Part shown: piece by piece, positions 26,804 to 36,828 of the stretch
Position numbering within the stretch: position 1 is the stretch's first letter
Layout: every line of letters starts with the position of its first letter
NCBI GenBank assembly: GCA_044225555.1
Contig: JBGAIM010000017.1
Coordinates: forward strand, 94,264 to 158,263
Source of the DNA: JADLHS01 sp044225555
GTDB taxonomy: Bacteria > Verrucomicrobiota > Verrucomicrobiia > Limisphaerales > JADLHS01
Reading direction: 5' to 3'
DNA length: 64,000 nucleotides
Notes under the pieces: generated by a model
The model's database searches: none
Told to the model about the DNA's origin: nothing
Seen by the model: only the letters and a program-made list of their open reading frames with translations
Program-made: the position numbers and the translations under genes

Positions 26804-29122
26804 GTGAAACCGCTGGACTCCCGAAATCCGCCGGGCTTAAATCTCGTTATCGGCTGGAAAGAAAAAACCTCGCAAATCGTTGGCGTGCGGCTGCGCCGGG
26901 CAGGGAGCGTATTGGGCGCAATCATATCCTGCTGGATTGGGCTGCCCGCCCGGGGCCAGCCGGGCGAATCCGTTTTGACCAATGCAGCCGAGGTGCTGGC
27001 ACTCCCAGGGCCGCAGGCGGCGCGAAGCATTCCCATTTTGGTGCGGGGCGTGGTGACCGCCGCCCAGCCGGACTCCGAGTGGAAAGGGCGTTTCTTTGTT
27101 CAAGATGACACGGCCGGTGTGTTTGTGGACAACATCAGCTTGAATCAACCGTACCCCGGGGATGTGGTGGAAGTTTCCGGCGTCACGCACCCGGGCGGAT
27201 ACGCGCCCGTCATTTCCAATCCCCAGTGGAAAAAACTGGGCGTCGCGCCATTGCCGCGCCCGAAACTCGTGGCCATCGAACAACTGATGGCCGGGATTGA
27301 GGACAGTCAGCGCGTGGAAATTTCGGGCATCGTCCGGGCCTTTCGGATGCGGGAGCGCATTGCGGTATTTGAAATTGCGTCCGGCGGTTACCGACTCGAA
27401 GTGCATGTGCCACTGCTGGCGGAAACGGAGTTGCAGAAAGTTATCGGCGCCACCGTGCGGGTCCGCGGCACGGCCGCCACTTTCTTCAGCGGCCCCTTGC
27501 GGCATTTGATCACGGTGACGATTCACGTTCCCCAGCCCGCGGATTTCATGGTTGAGAAAACTGTTCAGGGCGATCCGTTCGAAGAGCCGGTCATTTCCTT
27601 GAACAGTCTCGCGCAATACCATCGCGGACATGAGTTGGGGCGGCGGGTCCACGTCAAGGGGACGGTCACCCATCAGCGGCCCGGCGAAGATTTGTTCCTG
27701 CAGGATGCCACGGGTGGGATGCGGGTGAAAACCCGGCAACTCGAAACCGTGACTCCGGGCCAGGTGGTCGAGGCTGTCGGGTTCGCTGATTTCGAAAAAT
27801 TCCTGCCGGTGTTGCAGGATGCCATCTTCCGCACGAACGGCGCCGCGGTGACCGCCGTTGCGCCCCGGCTGGTGGCGGAAGCGGAGTTGCAGGCCGGCCT
27901 TCATCACGCGGGCTATGTGACGTTGCGAGGCAAGCTGCTGGACCGGGTCGCCAGTTGGCGGCAGGATCGTGCGGGGGCGGGAGTTTACCAGCGGATCGTA
28001 CTCATGCTGCAAGGTTCGAACCTGCTCTTCGCCGCCGAGGCCGAAACGACCGTGCGGGAACCAAGCGCCTATGCCGCTGTGCCCCTGGGCAGCATCGTGG
28101 AAGTTTCCGGCATTGCGGTGCTGGAAACCGAACGCGACGGAAAGCTGACCGCCTTGCAACTGCTGTTACCCAACGGAAACCAGATTCGAGTATTGGAGCA
28201 GCCGAGTTGGTGGACGCCGCGCCGATTGCTCTTCGGGCTGGCCGGCCTGTTCGCGGTGTTGTTGATCGCCGTCACGTGGACGGTGGCCATTTCCAAAAAG
28301 AACTCGGCCTTGAAACGTCTCGTCGGTGAAAAGGAGCAGGCGCAAGTCGAATTGGAGCACGCGAACGACCGGCTGGAAGAGCGCGTGAAGGAACGGACGG
28401 AACAGTTGAAACTCCAGATCACGGCGCGCCAGGAGGCCGAACTGCAATTCAAGGCGGTGCTCGCGGAACGGACCCGGCTGGCGCGTGAGTTGCATGATAC
28501 GCTGGAGCAAACGTTGACGGGGATCGCGCTTCAGATGGATACAGCGGCGCGGTTTTCGGACACCGAGCACGAGCGGGCGAATCATCACCTGGAACTGGCC
28601 CGGAATCTGGTCACCCAAAGCCAGACCGAGGTCCGCTGCTCGGTCTGGGATCTGCGCTCGCGCTCTCCGGAGCAGATTGATCTGCCGGGTCTGCTGGACA
28701 AGATCACCCGGCAACTCACCGAAGACACGCGCCTGCACGTCGTGGTTACTTCGCAGGGACGGGTGCGGCCGCTGCCGGAGATCATCGAGGAAAACCTGTT
28801 GCGGGTTTCCCAAGAAGCGCTGACCAACATCATCAAACATTCCCAGGCAACCCAGGCGACTTTTGCCCTGGATTACGGGCCGCAAAACGTGATTTTGAAC
28901 ATCGCAGACAACGGCGTGGGCTTTGCCGTGGAACAACATCCCGGGCCGCGCGAGGGCCACTTCGGCCTGCTGGGCATGACCGAGCGGACCCGGCGTTTGC
29001 ACGGGACCGTCACGATCGTCAGCCAGCCCGGCGCCGGCACCACGATCCGCGTCACGATCCCGATGGAATCAATCGTGGCGCCCGCATTGGGTGGGAGTTC
29101 AACTTCAAGCGAGCAGTCATGA
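26804..29122 (+). CDS. Sensor histidine kinase, NarL/LuxR-partner type (HisKA_3)
   Basis: Domain order: N-terminal export signal (RRAGSVLGAIISCWIGLPARGQ), about 400 residues outside the membrane with two or three OB-fold-like repeats (VRGVVTAAQPDSEWKGRFFVQDDTAGVFVD; VKGTVTHQRPGEDLFLQDATGGMRV), a transmembrane helix (LLFGLAGLFAVLLIAVTWTVAI), a coiled coil (KKNSALKRLVGEKEQAQVELEHANDRLEERVKERTEQL), the HisKA_3 box RLARELHDTLEQTLTGIALQMD with the phospho-His, and an ATPase with ADNGVGF and GLLGMTERTRRL. GTG 26804 follows a GAGGGGGG tract; GTG 26762 and GTG 26885 are alternatives, the last giving the tidiest signal peptide. It overlaps its response regulator by 4 bp. Nearby glycosidases suggest saccharide sensing. 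Confidence 0.92.
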   Translation: MKPLDSRNPPGLNLVIGWKEKTSQIVGVRLRRAGSVLGAIISCWIGLPARGQPGESVLTNAAEVLALPGPQAARSIPILVRGVVTAAQPDSEWKGRFFVQDDTAGVFVDNISLNQPYPGDVVEVSGVTHPGGYAPVISNPQWKKLGVAPLPRPKLVAIEQLMAGIEDSQRVEISGIVRAFRMRERIAVFEIASGGYRLEVHVPLLAETELQKVIGATVRVRGTAATFFSGPLRHLITVTIHVPQPADFMVEKTVQGDPFEEPVISLNSLAQYHRGHELGRRVHVKGTVTHQRPGEDLFLQDATGGMRVKTRQLETVTPGQVVEAVGFADFEKFLPVLQDAIFRTNGAAVTAVAPRLVAEAELQAGLHHAGYVTLRGKLLDRVASWRQDRAGAGVYQRIVLMLQGSNLLFAAEAETTVREPSAYAAVPLGSIVEVSGIAVLETERDGKLTALQLLLPNGNQIRVLEQPSWWTPRRLLFGLAGLFAVLLIAVTWTVAISKKNSALKRLVGEKEQAQVELEHANDRLEERVKERTEQLKLQITARQEAELQFKAVLAERTRLARELHDTLEQTLTGIALQMDTAARFSDTEHERANHHLELARNLVTQSQTEVRCSVWDLRSRSPEQIDLPGLLDKITRQLTEDTRLHVVVTSQGRVRPLPEIIEENLLRVSQEALTNIIKHSQATQATFALDYGPQNVILNIADNGVGFAVEQHPGPREGHFGLLGMTERTRRLHGTVTIVSQPGAGTTIRVTIPMESIVAPALGGSSTSSEQS

Positions 29123-29745
29123 AGAATCCAGAAATCCGGATCGTGGTGGCCGACGACCATTATGTGGTGCGCATGGGGCTCGTCGCGCTGGTTGAAACCG
29201 AACCGGACCTGCAAGTCATCGGGGAAGCGGCCGATGGCGCCCAAGCCGTGGAACTGTACCGCCGACTCGAGCCGGACCTCGTGTTGATGGACCTGCGGAT
29301 GCCCGTCAAGGACGGCATCGCCGCCACACGGGAAATTCGCAGTCAGTTTCCCGCCGCCCGCATCCTGATCCTGACCACCTACGACGGCGACGACGACATC
29401 CACAAGGCGCTCAGCGCGGGCGCGAACGGTTATCTGCTGAAGAACGCCACGCGCGAAAGTCTAATCCCGGCGCTCCGTGCCGTTGCGGCGGGCCAACGCT
29501 GGATTCCGCAGGAAGTGGCCAGCCGGCTGGCGGCGCGGAAAATGTTTGAGGAACTGACGCCGCGTGAGTTGGAGGTTCTGGAAAAGCTGGCCAAGGGACT
29601 GGCGAACAAGGAAATTGCTGATGTGCTGAACATCAGCGAATACACCGTAAAGGATCACCTGAAGAACATTCTAGGCAAGCTTCATGTGGCCGATCGCACG
29701 GAAGCCGTCACGGCGGCCCTCCAACGCGGGATCATTCACCTTTGA
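29119..29745 (+). CDS. Response regulator, NarL/FixJ family
   Basis: 208 residues. Receiver domain with acidic pocket VVADDH, phospho-acceptor D58 in LVLMDLRMPVKDG, the T in ILTTYDGDDDI and the K in LLKNATRESL. Then a LuxR-type HTH: LTPRELEVLEKLAKGLANKEIADVLNISEYTVKDHLKNILGKLHVADRTEAV. ATG overlaps the stop of the kinase gene (ATGA), so translation is coupled and the two form one signalling pair. Its 3' end overlaps the convergent GH3 gene by 14 bp. Confidence 0.96.
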   Translation: MKNPEIRIVVADDHYVVRMGLVALVETEPDLQVIGEAADGAQAVELYRRLEPDLVLMDLRMPVKDGIAATREIRSQFPAARILILTTYDGDDDIHKALSAGANGYLLKNATRESLIPALRAVAAGQRWIPQEVASRLAARKMFEELTPRELEVLEKLAKGLANKEIADVLNISEYTVKDHLKNILGKLHVADRTEAVTAALQRGIIHL

Positions 29746-31639
29746 CGTTGTCCACATCATGGCGCGTTGTTTCCGGAAGTCGTGAGGACGCGGAGAGAGC
29801 ACTCTCCGCGTTTTCCGCTCCTGCGAGCAGTCCGAAACCGGACGGGAACAATGGATTGACCAGGGAGGCCGCGCCCAACTGGTCGTTGCTGCGAGGCCAC
29901 GGGCACGGCAGTTTGCCGCTGGGCTTGTAGTCGCCAAACAAAACATCAGCCACGCCTTGCCCTTCGGTGCCCGGCAACCACGCGGCGATAAACGTATCGC
30001 TGCCCGTCAATGCCGGCCCGAGAACCAACGGGCGACCAGACAGCAAGATCGTGATGATCGGCGCTTTGGCGGCTTTGGCCTTCGCCACCAACTCCAGATC
30101 GGCGGTCGGAAGTTGCAGATCGGCGCGGTCGCCTTTCATTTCGGCGTACGGCTGTTCGCCCAGCACCACGACGACGGCATCAGCTGGCGCTAGGTTGCGG
30201 CCATCGGGTGAGAACGTCACTTTGGTTTCCTTGTCCACGGTCTGCTGGATCGCGGCCAGAATTGTCGTGCCTTCCGTGACTTTTCCCGACGCACCTTGCC
30301 AGTCAATGGTCCACCCGCCGCATTGCACGCCCAGGTCGTCCGCCGCCTGGCCGACGACGATCAGGTTTTTCATTTTCTTCGCGAGCGGAAATCCCTTGCT
30401 CCCGTTCTTCAGCACCACCAGTGATTCGCGGACGCACTGCCGGGCGACCTCGCGATGCTCCTTGCTGCCGAGTTTGCTGGCCAGTTCCGGAGCCGCAAAG
30501 GGATGCTGAAACAAACCAGTCTCATACTTCACCCGCAGGATGCGCAGAACCGCATCGTCAATCCGCGCCTGGGGAACTTTGCCTTCCTGCACCAACTGAC
30601 CCAGCATGGTGATGAACTCCAGGTAATTGTTCTTCTGCCCCTCGCCGTTGGGAATCATGATCATGTCCAGGCCGGCGTTGATGGAGGTTTCGATATCGCT
30701 TTTGAAGTCGCCCGGCAGTTGATCAATCGCGGCCCAGTCACTCACCAGAAAACCTTGGAAGCCCATTTCGCCCTTGAGCACGTCAGTGAGGAGGCGCTTG
30801 TGGCCGTGCATTTTCTGCCCGTTCCAACTGCTGTAGGAAACCATGATGGATTTCGTGCCGGCCTTGATGGCATCGGCATAAGGCGAAAGATGCAGCTTTC
30901 GTAGCACGGCGTCGTCGCCGACGGTGTTTCCCTGATCCACCCCGTTCTGCGTGCCGCCGTCGCCGGCGAAATGTTTGGTGCAGGACAGCACGTGAAAGCC
31001 GTTTGGCAACTCGCTTTCCAGTCCTTTGACGGCGGCGGCCCCCAACTGCCCCGTCAATTCCGGGTTGCTGCCAAAACTTTCATAGCTGCGTCCCCAGCGG
31101 ATGTTCTGCACCACGGCCACGCACGGCGCAAACGCCCAGTGGATGCTCGTGCCGGCCACCTCCTCGGCGGTGACGCGCCCGGCCTGCTCGACTAGGGCCG
31201 GATTGTGCGTCGCCCCGAGTCCGATGTTGTGCGGGAAGACGACCGCGCCGATCAGGTTGTTGTGGCCGTGAACGGCATCAACGCCGTAGAGCAGGGGAAT
31301 CTTCAGGCGCGTTTGCAAGGCGCGGGTCTGGAAATCAGTGGCGAATTTGCGCCACGTGGCGGGCAAGTTATCCGCTGGATTCGAGTTGCCACCGCTCAAG
31401 ACGGAGCCCAGAAAATACTTCTCCACATCGGCGGGATTTTTCTTCAGCGCGTCCGAATCCACCTGCGTCATCTGGCCGATCTTTTCCGCGAGCGTCATCT
31501 GTTTCAGCAACGCACGGGCCTGTTGTTCGGCATCGCTGCTCGCATTTGCCCTGGCGACGGTCGTTGGTGAAACGATAACCCACAGGCTGGTCAGCGCCAG
31601 GCCGGTGATCAAATGTGATAGGCGGACGGATGATTTCAT
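29732..31639 (-). CDS. Secreted GH3 beta-glucosidase / exo-beta-glucanase
   Basis: 635 residues from ATG 31639, with a signal peptide (LSHLITGLALTSLWVIVSPTTVARA). N-terminal GH3 TIM-like domain: PLLYGVDAVHGHNN, RWGRSYESFGSNPELTGQLG, KHFAGDGGTQNGVDQG, and the nucleophile D301 in GFLVSDWAAI. The C-terminal alpha/beta sandwich has CGGWTIDWQG, a hallmark of the plant ExoI/ExoP-like branch. The protein ends soon after this domain, with no fibronectin-type tail. It would release glucose from beta-glucans. The start was chosen for the signal peptide; the frame is open further upstream. Confidence 0.93.
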   Translation of the reverse strand: MKSSVRLSHLITGLALTSLWVIVSPTTVARANASSDAEQQARALLKQMTLAEKIGQMTQVDSDALKKNPADVEKYFLGSVLSGGNSNPADNLPATWRKFATDFQTRALQTRLKIPLLYGVDAVHGHNNLIGAVVFPHNIGLGATHNPALVEQAGRVTAEEVAGTSIHWAFAPCVAVVQNIRWGRSYESFGSNPELTGQLGAAAVKGLESELPNGFHVLSCTKHFAGDGGTQNGVDQGNTVGDDAVLRKLHLSPYADAIKAGTKSIMVSYSSWNGQKMHGHKRLLTDVLKGEMGFQGFLVSDWAAIDQLPGDFKSDIETSINAGLDMIMIPNGEGQKNNYLEFITMLGQLVQEGKVPQARIDDAVLRILRVKYETGLFQHPFAAPELASKLGSKEHREVARQCVRESLVVLKNGSKGFPLAKKMKNLIVVGQAADDLGVQCGGWTIDWQGASGKVTEGTTILAAIQQTVDKETKVTFSPDGRNLAPADAVVVVLGEQPYAEMKGDRADLQLPTADLELVAKAKAAKAPIITILLSGRPLVLGPALTGSDTFIAAWLPGTEGQGVADVLFGDYKPSGKLPCPWPRSNDQLGAASLVNPLFPSGFGLLAGAENAESALSASSRLPETTRHDVDNVKGE

Positions 31640-31790
31640 GGGCGGAGGATGATGAATTGATTTTCCAAACGGAGCATTGCATCGCAGATTACGCGGGCAG
31701 CCACATCCCTCTTTCGAGGGGTGGCAACTTCGGCCAGTGCTCCCATAATGGGGAGAACGTTCGCCGCAAATTGAGAATGATGAGAAAGCC
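31640..31790. other. Divergent region between GH3 and GH5 genes with a bulged hairpin
   Basis: Contains GCCAC-AT-CCCTC-TTTC-GAGGG-GTGGC (31700-31725), a 10-bp stem with a 2-nt bulge that resembles the palindrome at 26778. Both glycosidase genes begin here. No clear promoter boxes. Confidence 0.55.
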
Positions 31791-34535
31791 ATGAGAGCCT
31801 ACCCGGGTGACAAACTGCCGATATCGCGGTCGCCATGCCGAATTAGTGTGGCGCACGCCCGACGACACCTCAATCTTTTCCTCGCGTGTTTTCTGGGCGT
31901 GTTCCTGTTCGATGAAGCCTCGGCTCAGGTTGTCCGGCCCATACCGGTTCCGGGACGGATCGAGGCGGAGAATTACGACACCAACGGACCGGGAATTTCC
32001 TTTTACGACGATTCACCTGGCAATTCCGGCGCCGTTTATCGCACGGACGACGTGGACATTGAAGCCACGCAGGACCTGGGTGGCGGGTATAATATTGGTT
32101 GGGTCGGCTCGGGCGAGTGGCTGAATTACACACTAAACGTTCAGACGACCGCGGTTTATCAACTAGCCTTCCGCGTCGCCTCTGCCAACGGCGCGGGCAA
32201 CATCCAGGTCGCCCTCGATGGTTTGCCGTTGTGTTCGGTGGTGACGCCGTTGACCGGCGGCTGGCAGACCTGGCAGACGGTGACGGTGAGCAACCTCGTC
32301 ATTCGGGGAGGTCAACGCCAGTTGCGACTCGATTTTCGTGTCGGTGGTCAGAATGTGAATTACCTCCAGGTCACGAAGCAACGTGATCTGGCGGGCGGAT
32401 TCTTGCGCGCTTCGGGCAAACAAATTGTGGACGGGCAGGGACAGAACGTCATTCTCCGCGGCGTGGGTTTGGGCAACTGGATGTTGCAGGAGCCGTACAT
32501 GATGGATGTGTCGGGCATTGTGGACAACCAGCAGCAACTGAAGCTCAAGATCGCGGAGTTGGTCGGCACGAACAACCTAGCCCTGTTCTCCGAGGCCTGG
32601 CTGACGAATTACATGCGCGAGGCGGACGTGGCGGAGTTTGCCGCGCGGGGATTCAATTCCATCCGAGTGCCGCTGCACTTCAATTTGTTCACCTTGCCCA
32701 TTGAGCAAGAACCGGTGCCGGGCCAGAACACCTGGCTGACCAAGGGCTTCAACCTCGTTGACAATCTGCTGCGCTGGTGTGAATCAAATCAACTCTACCT
32801 GATGCTCGACCTGCATGGTTGCCCGGGCGGGCAGGGCTATGACAAACCTATCTCCGACTACAATCCACCGGCGCCGTCCTTGTGGGAGAACACAACCAAT
32901 CGCAGCAAACTGGTCGCGCTGTGGCGCGAGCTCGCGAACCGTTACGCGACCCGGGAGTGGATTGGCGGCTACGATTTGCTCAACGAGCCGAACTGGACTT
33001 TCGAGAACAACAGCAACCTCAATGGGTGCTCAGATCAAACCAACGCGCCGCTCCGACAACTCTTGATGGACCTCACGGCAGCAATCAGGCAGGTGGATAC
33101 AAACCATCTGGTTGTCATTGAGGGCAACTGTTGGGGTGGAAACTACAACGGCATTCTTCCGCCGTGGGACGCGAACCTTGCCATCAGCTTTCACAAGTAT
33201 TGGGATGCGCCGACCGCTGAATCGTTGCAGGGGCGTGTGGCGTTGCGGGATCAGTGGAACATGCCGCTCTGGTTGGGTGAAACGGGTGAAAATTCCAACG
33301 AGTGGTTTCGCGATGTCGCTCGTTTTGCCGAGCAAGCCAACATCGGCTGGGCCTGGTGGCCGTGGAAGAAAATTGGGAACATCTCCGGCCCGGTAACCTT
33401 CCAAAAGCCCGCGGGATACCAGGCCATACTCAACTACTGGAGAAACACCGGTCCGCGACCGTCCACGAATGCCGCGCTCAATGGATTATTGGCGTTGGCG
33501 CAGGCGGCACGTCTGGAGAACTGCGTGTTGCACCCCGACGTCTTTGATGCGCTGTTGCGGCCGATTACTCAAGGAGTGACGTTGCCGTTCAAGAGCAACT
33601 CTGTTCCCGGGGTGATCTTTGCCGCGGACTACGACTTGGGTCGGCTGGGTGAAGCGTATTCAGATCAAACCACCAACAGCCCTTACAACAGCGGCGATTC
33701 CTACCGCAACGACTCAGTGGATATCGAATCCTGCAGCGACGTCGCGCCAACCATCGGATTCGACGTGGGCTGGCTTGATCCCGGCGACTGGCTGAAATAC
33801 AGCGTGACGCCGGTTGGGACCGGGCCGTACGCGGTCTCGGCACGCGTGGCTGCCGCCAGTACCGGAGGCAGTTTCTATGTGGAGGTGGGCGGGAACAACG
33901 TGACTGGAATCCTCAATGTGCCGGCGACGGGCGGTTGGCAATCGTGGACTACTCTCCCGGCGCGAGTTTTCACGAACACGCAGCCGTTGACCTCCTTCAA
34001 AGTGGTCGTGGCCACTGCGGGCTTCAATCTCAATTGGGTGCGTTTGGACAGCGCGGTCCCGGCAGCGCCCGGCGCCGTCACCGCGGCGGCGACCAATACG
34101 CACGTGTCACTCAACTGGAATCCTTCCGCGGGAGCAACCAGCTATCGCATCAAGCGTTCGACCATTACCGGCGGACCTTACACGACCATTGCTAACGGGC
34201 TTACCGCAACCAGTTTCACCGATACCGGCGTGACCAACGGCCTGACCTACTATTATGTCGTGGCAGCTCTCAATGCCTACGGCGAAGGCCCCAACTCGAT
34301 TCAATCTGCCTCGACCGTGCCGTTCCCCAAGCTCGCTGTGATTACCTCTTCGTCGAATCTACTGCTGTCCTGGCCAGCCTCCGCAAGCGCGCTGGTCGTC
34401 AGCAGTACTACCAACCTCGCGCCGCCGGTGGTGTGGCTGCCCGTAACAAACTCGCCGATCAATCAAGGCGGCACGTGGAGTGTTTCACTGCCGGTCACTG
34501 GTGCGCTGCGCTTCTTTCGGTTATCGGCGCCGTGA
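31791..34535 (+). CDS. Secreted GH5 cellulase-type enzyme with two CBM6-like modules and a fibronectin III domain
   Basis: 914 residues. Signal segment LNLFLACFLGVFLFDEASAQ, then a CBM6-like module (PGRIEAENYDTNGPGISFYD ... IGWVGSGEWLNYTLNV), a GH5 catalytic domain (ILRGVGLGNWMLQEPYM; acid/base E399 in LLNEPNW; nucleophile E497 in LWLGETGEN), a second CBM6-like module (GVIFAADYDLGRLGEAY ... IGFDVGWLDPGDWLKYSV), a fibronectin III domain (APGAVTAAATNTHVSLNWNPSAGATSYRIKRS), and the terminal module ending FFRLSAP. It would act outside the cell on a beta-1,4- or mixed-linked glucan; exact substrate unknown. ATG 31791 is preceded by GAGAAAG. Confidence 0.93.
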   Translation: MRAYPGDKLPISRSPCRISVAHARRHLNLFLACFLGVFLFDEASAQVVRPIPVPGRIEAENYDTNGPGISFYDDSPGNSGAVYRTDDVDIEATQDLGGGYNIGWVGSGEWLNYTLNVQTTAVYQLAFRVASANGAGNIQVALDGLPLCSVVTPLTGGWQTWQTVTVSNLVIRGGQRQLRLDFRVGGQNVNYLQVTKQRDLAGGFLRASGKQIVDGQGQNVILRGVGLGNWMLQEPYMMDVSGIVDNQQQLKLKIAELVGTNNLALFSEAWLTNYMREADVAEFAARGFNSIRVPLHFNLFTLPIEQEPVPGQNTWLTKGFNLVDNLLRWCESNQLYLMLDLHGCPGGQGYDKPISDYNPPAPSLWENTTNRSKLVALWRELANRYATREWIGGYDLLNEPNWTFENNSNLNGCSDQTNAPLRQLLMDLTAAIRQVDTNHLVVIEGNCWGGNYNGILPPWDANLAISFHKYWDAPTAESLQGRVALRDQWNMPLWLGETGENSNEWFRDVARFAEQANIGWAWWPWKKIGNISGPVTFQKPAGYQAILNYWRNTGPRPSTNAALNGLLALAQAARLENCVLHPDVFDALLRPITQGVTLPFKSNSVPGVIFAADYDLGRLGEAYSDQTTNSPYNSGDSYRNDSVDIESCSDVAPTIGFDVGWLDPGDWLKYSVTPVGTGPYAVSARVAAASTGGSFYVEVGGNNVTGILNVPATGGWQSWTTLPARVFTNTQPLTSFKVVVATAGFNLNWVRLDSAVPAAPGAVTAAATNTHVSLNWNPSAGATSYRIKRSTITGGPYTTIANGLTATSFTDTGVTNGLTYYYVVAALNAYGEGPNSIQSASTVPFPKLAVITSSSNLLLSWPASASALVVSSTTNLAPPVVWLPVTNSPINQGGTWSVSLPVTGALRFFRLSAP

Positions 34536-34557
34536 TCTCCTGGACCTCCCAACGGCA

Positions 34558-36828
34558 CTAGCGTTTTTGATTTCGTTGCTCGGTGACCTGGCGCAAGTAA
34601 TCCCGCGCTGCGGGATTGGTGGGGTCGAGTTGCAGTGCTGCTTCAAACTGTTTGATGGCTTCGTCCAGCTGTCCCTGGCGATTCAGCACCACGCCGAAGT
34701 TGATCCGGCTGACCACGTGGCGCGGATTCAACCGGATGGCCTCGGCATATTCGCGCGAAGCCTCGGCGATCTGATTCTCAGCTACGAGCAAGCCGGCCAG
34801 TTCAAAGTGCGCCTCTTGATATTCGGGCCGCAGCTCGATCGCTCGCCGATAGTTAGCAATGGCCTCGGCGCGGCGGTTCAATTTGGTGAGCGCCAGCGCC
34901 ACGCTGGAGACGTAGGCGGCCGCACGCGGTTGCAGGGCCAGAGCGCGCTCGGAGGCTTCCAGTGCCTCCGAATATCTCTTTTGCATCATGCAGACCTCTC
35001 CGAGTTGGCTCCAAACTTCATGGATGCTCGGACGCAAACTGGCGGCTTGGCGCAGAAATGTTTCGCCCTCGGCCGGTTGTCCCAGTTCCCCCAAGAGCCG
35101 GCCCAGTTGCTGATTGGAATAGGAATCATGCGGCAACAACTCGAGGACTTTTCGATACGCAGCCGCGGCGCGCTTGAGATCGCCCAGCGCCTCATAAAGG
35201 TTTGCCAGCCCCTCCTGCAGGAAAGGATCCAGCGGGGCGCGCTGGATGGCGTCCACCAAAGCCTGTCCGCTCCGCATCACCATGTTCGTGTCCGTTTGCT
35301 GCGCGCGCAGAACTTTCAACTCGGCCTCCAATGCCGCGAGCCGCGCCGGGTTGTTGAACTGACTGCTCAACGGAGGCTGTTGCATCCGCCGGATGACCGA
35401 ATCAATGACGAAACTCCGGTTCCAAACAGTGAGGCCAAGATCGCGATCGCAGATTTCCTGGGAAGCCCAATCGAGGGAATTGGTGGTGGCCGCTGATGCT
35501 GGCAGCCATTGCTTGATTTGCCCGGCCCAGAGGCGGCCAAGCAGATAGTTGCCGCGGAAATTGAAATGCACGTGTTCAAAAAAAACCTCGTCTCCCGAAA
35601 TTCCCCGTGGACTGGCCTGAGCAAGCGTTGCCTCCGCATCACTCAATACCAGCGACGCGCCTCCCAGTTCATGGGCGGTCTGCCGGATGATTCCATTGAT
35701 ACGCGAATCGGCGCGGAAGGGCAGGGCGTCCACATCACACGCCAATTGGTAGTTGGTGCGAGCGGTTACGTTATTCGCTTGCAGCAAACATCCAGCCCAA
35801 CGGAACTGCAATTCGGCAAACCGGGCATCAAGCCTGGCCGCCTTTTCAAAAAGCTCCGCAGCCTCCAGGTTCTTTCCTTGTTTCTCGAACTCCAGCGCCC
35901 CGCCGTAGAGTTTTCGAAACGCTTCCCGATCGGCTGCAGGGAGATTCGTGTTGGCCAGCGAGGCAAACGGCGGACAGTCCTTCAGGTTCACGGACATGGT
36001 GCTGAGCATGACTTTTGCCCCCGAATCCAGGCCGGCCCGCAGGATGTCGCGCAAATTGCCCTGGAAATTTTGATACACCGTTTCGCGGCGGGGATCGTTA
36101 GGTGGAATCTGGTTTTGCAGAAACATCTGCATGCCGCCCCAGGCGGTGTTGGCGGATTTGCCGGCGAGCTTGCGCAGACCAGCCATGGCCAGTTGTCCCA
36201 CGCGTGACTGCTGGATGGCGAGGTTCAAGCGCACCATGGCGCGTGGCGGTGCCTGGCTGCCGAAGACCGTTGCCGCGCCAAACGGGCCTACCATTTCGTT
36301 GTTGCCCATGTAAACAATCCAGATGTCGCCATGCGCTTTCGCGCATTCACGGGCAATGGGCAGAATGACGTGCGAATTGATGGCCGTGAAGGCCACATTG
36401 ATGACTTCAAACTTTTTTCCCGGGAATCGTTCGCGCAGCAGGACTTCGAGATAACGGCTGGCGCCATAGGCCGGCTGGGGATCACCCATGGCGGCCGATT
36501 CGCCAAAGACAAAAATGCGGAGGGTATCCGGCGGCTTGGTGGCCGGAATTTTCAATGTCCCGGGCCAGCGGGCCAGGCCGGGTGGAAAAAAACGCAGACT
36601 GAACGTGTCGTTGTTGATCAGATAGTCCTGGCCGTTTAGTTGCGTCTTCCGGAAGAAGTGTGGGTCATAGCCGTAACCAGCCAGTCGCAAAGCGATTTCC
36701 ATGACTCCGAGCAGCAATCCCGGAAGCAACAGGGCCACAATGCGAAACAGCCAAAGCCGCCGCCGCGAAATGGCCCGCGCCGGCTTGGCGGGGGGAGGAC
36801 TTTTGGGTGCTGGTTTGTTTGGCTTCAA
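34558..36828 (-). CDS. SGNH/GDSL-like hydrolase domain with C-terminal TPR repeats
   Basis: 756 residues. One N-terminal membrane anchor (LWLFRIVALLLPGLLLGVMEIAL). An SGNH-like domain follows with block I FVFGESAAMGDP (S111), block III-like YMGNNEMVGPFG, and a late histidine in FFEHVHFNFRGNYLLGRL. TPR repeats fill the C-terminal 300 residues (for example LGDLKRAAAAYRKVLELLPHDSYSNQQLGRLL, PEYQEAHFELAGLLVAENQIAEASREYAEAIRLNP). Proteins of this layout occur in Planctomycetes and Verrucomicrobia; their activity is unproved, and de-acetylation or acyl transfer on an exported glycan is a guess. A few TPR-like segments also flank the late histidine. It converges on the GH5 gene. Confidence 0.85.
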   Translation of the reverse strand: MKPNKPAPKSPPPAKPARAISRRRLWLFRIVALLLPGLLLGVMEIALRLAGYGYDPHFFRKTQLNGQDYLINNDTFSLRFFPPGLARWPGTLKIPATKPPDTLRIFVFGESAAMGDPQPAYGASRYLEVLLRERFPGKKFEVINVAFTAINSHVILPIARECAKAHGDIWIVYMGNNEMVGPFGAATVFGSQAPPRAMVRLNLAIQQSRVGQLAMAGLRKLAGKSANTAWGGMQMFLQNQIPPNDPRRETVYQNFQGNLRDILRAGLDSGAKVMLSTMSVNLKDCPPFASLANTNLPAADREAFRKLYGGALEFEKQGKNLEAAELFEKAARLDARFAELQFRWAGCLLQANNVTARTNYQLACDVDALPFRADSRINGIIRQTAHELGGASLVLSDAEATLAQASPRGISGDEVFFEHVHFNFRGNYLLGRLWAGQIKQWLPASAATTNSLDWASQEICDRDLGLTVWNRSFVIDSVIRRMQQPPLSSQFNNPARLAALEAELKVLRAQQTDTNMVMRSGQALVDAIQRAPLDPFLQEGLANLYEALGDLKRAAAAYRKVLELLPHDSYSNQQLGRLLGELGQPAEGETFLRQAASLRPSIHEVWSQLGEVCMMQKRYSEALEASERALALQPRAAAYVSSVALALTKLNRRAEAIANYRRAIELRPEYQEAHFELAGLLVAENQIAEASREYAEAIRLNPRHVVSRINFGVVLNRQGQLDEAIKQFEAALQLDPTNPAARDYLRQVTEQRNQKR

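Noticed and set aside
31640..31792. 51-residue upstream extension of the GH3 protein
   Set aside because: Cys/Pro/Arg-rich and placed before a clear signal peptide at ATG 31639; also overlaps the divergent promoter region.
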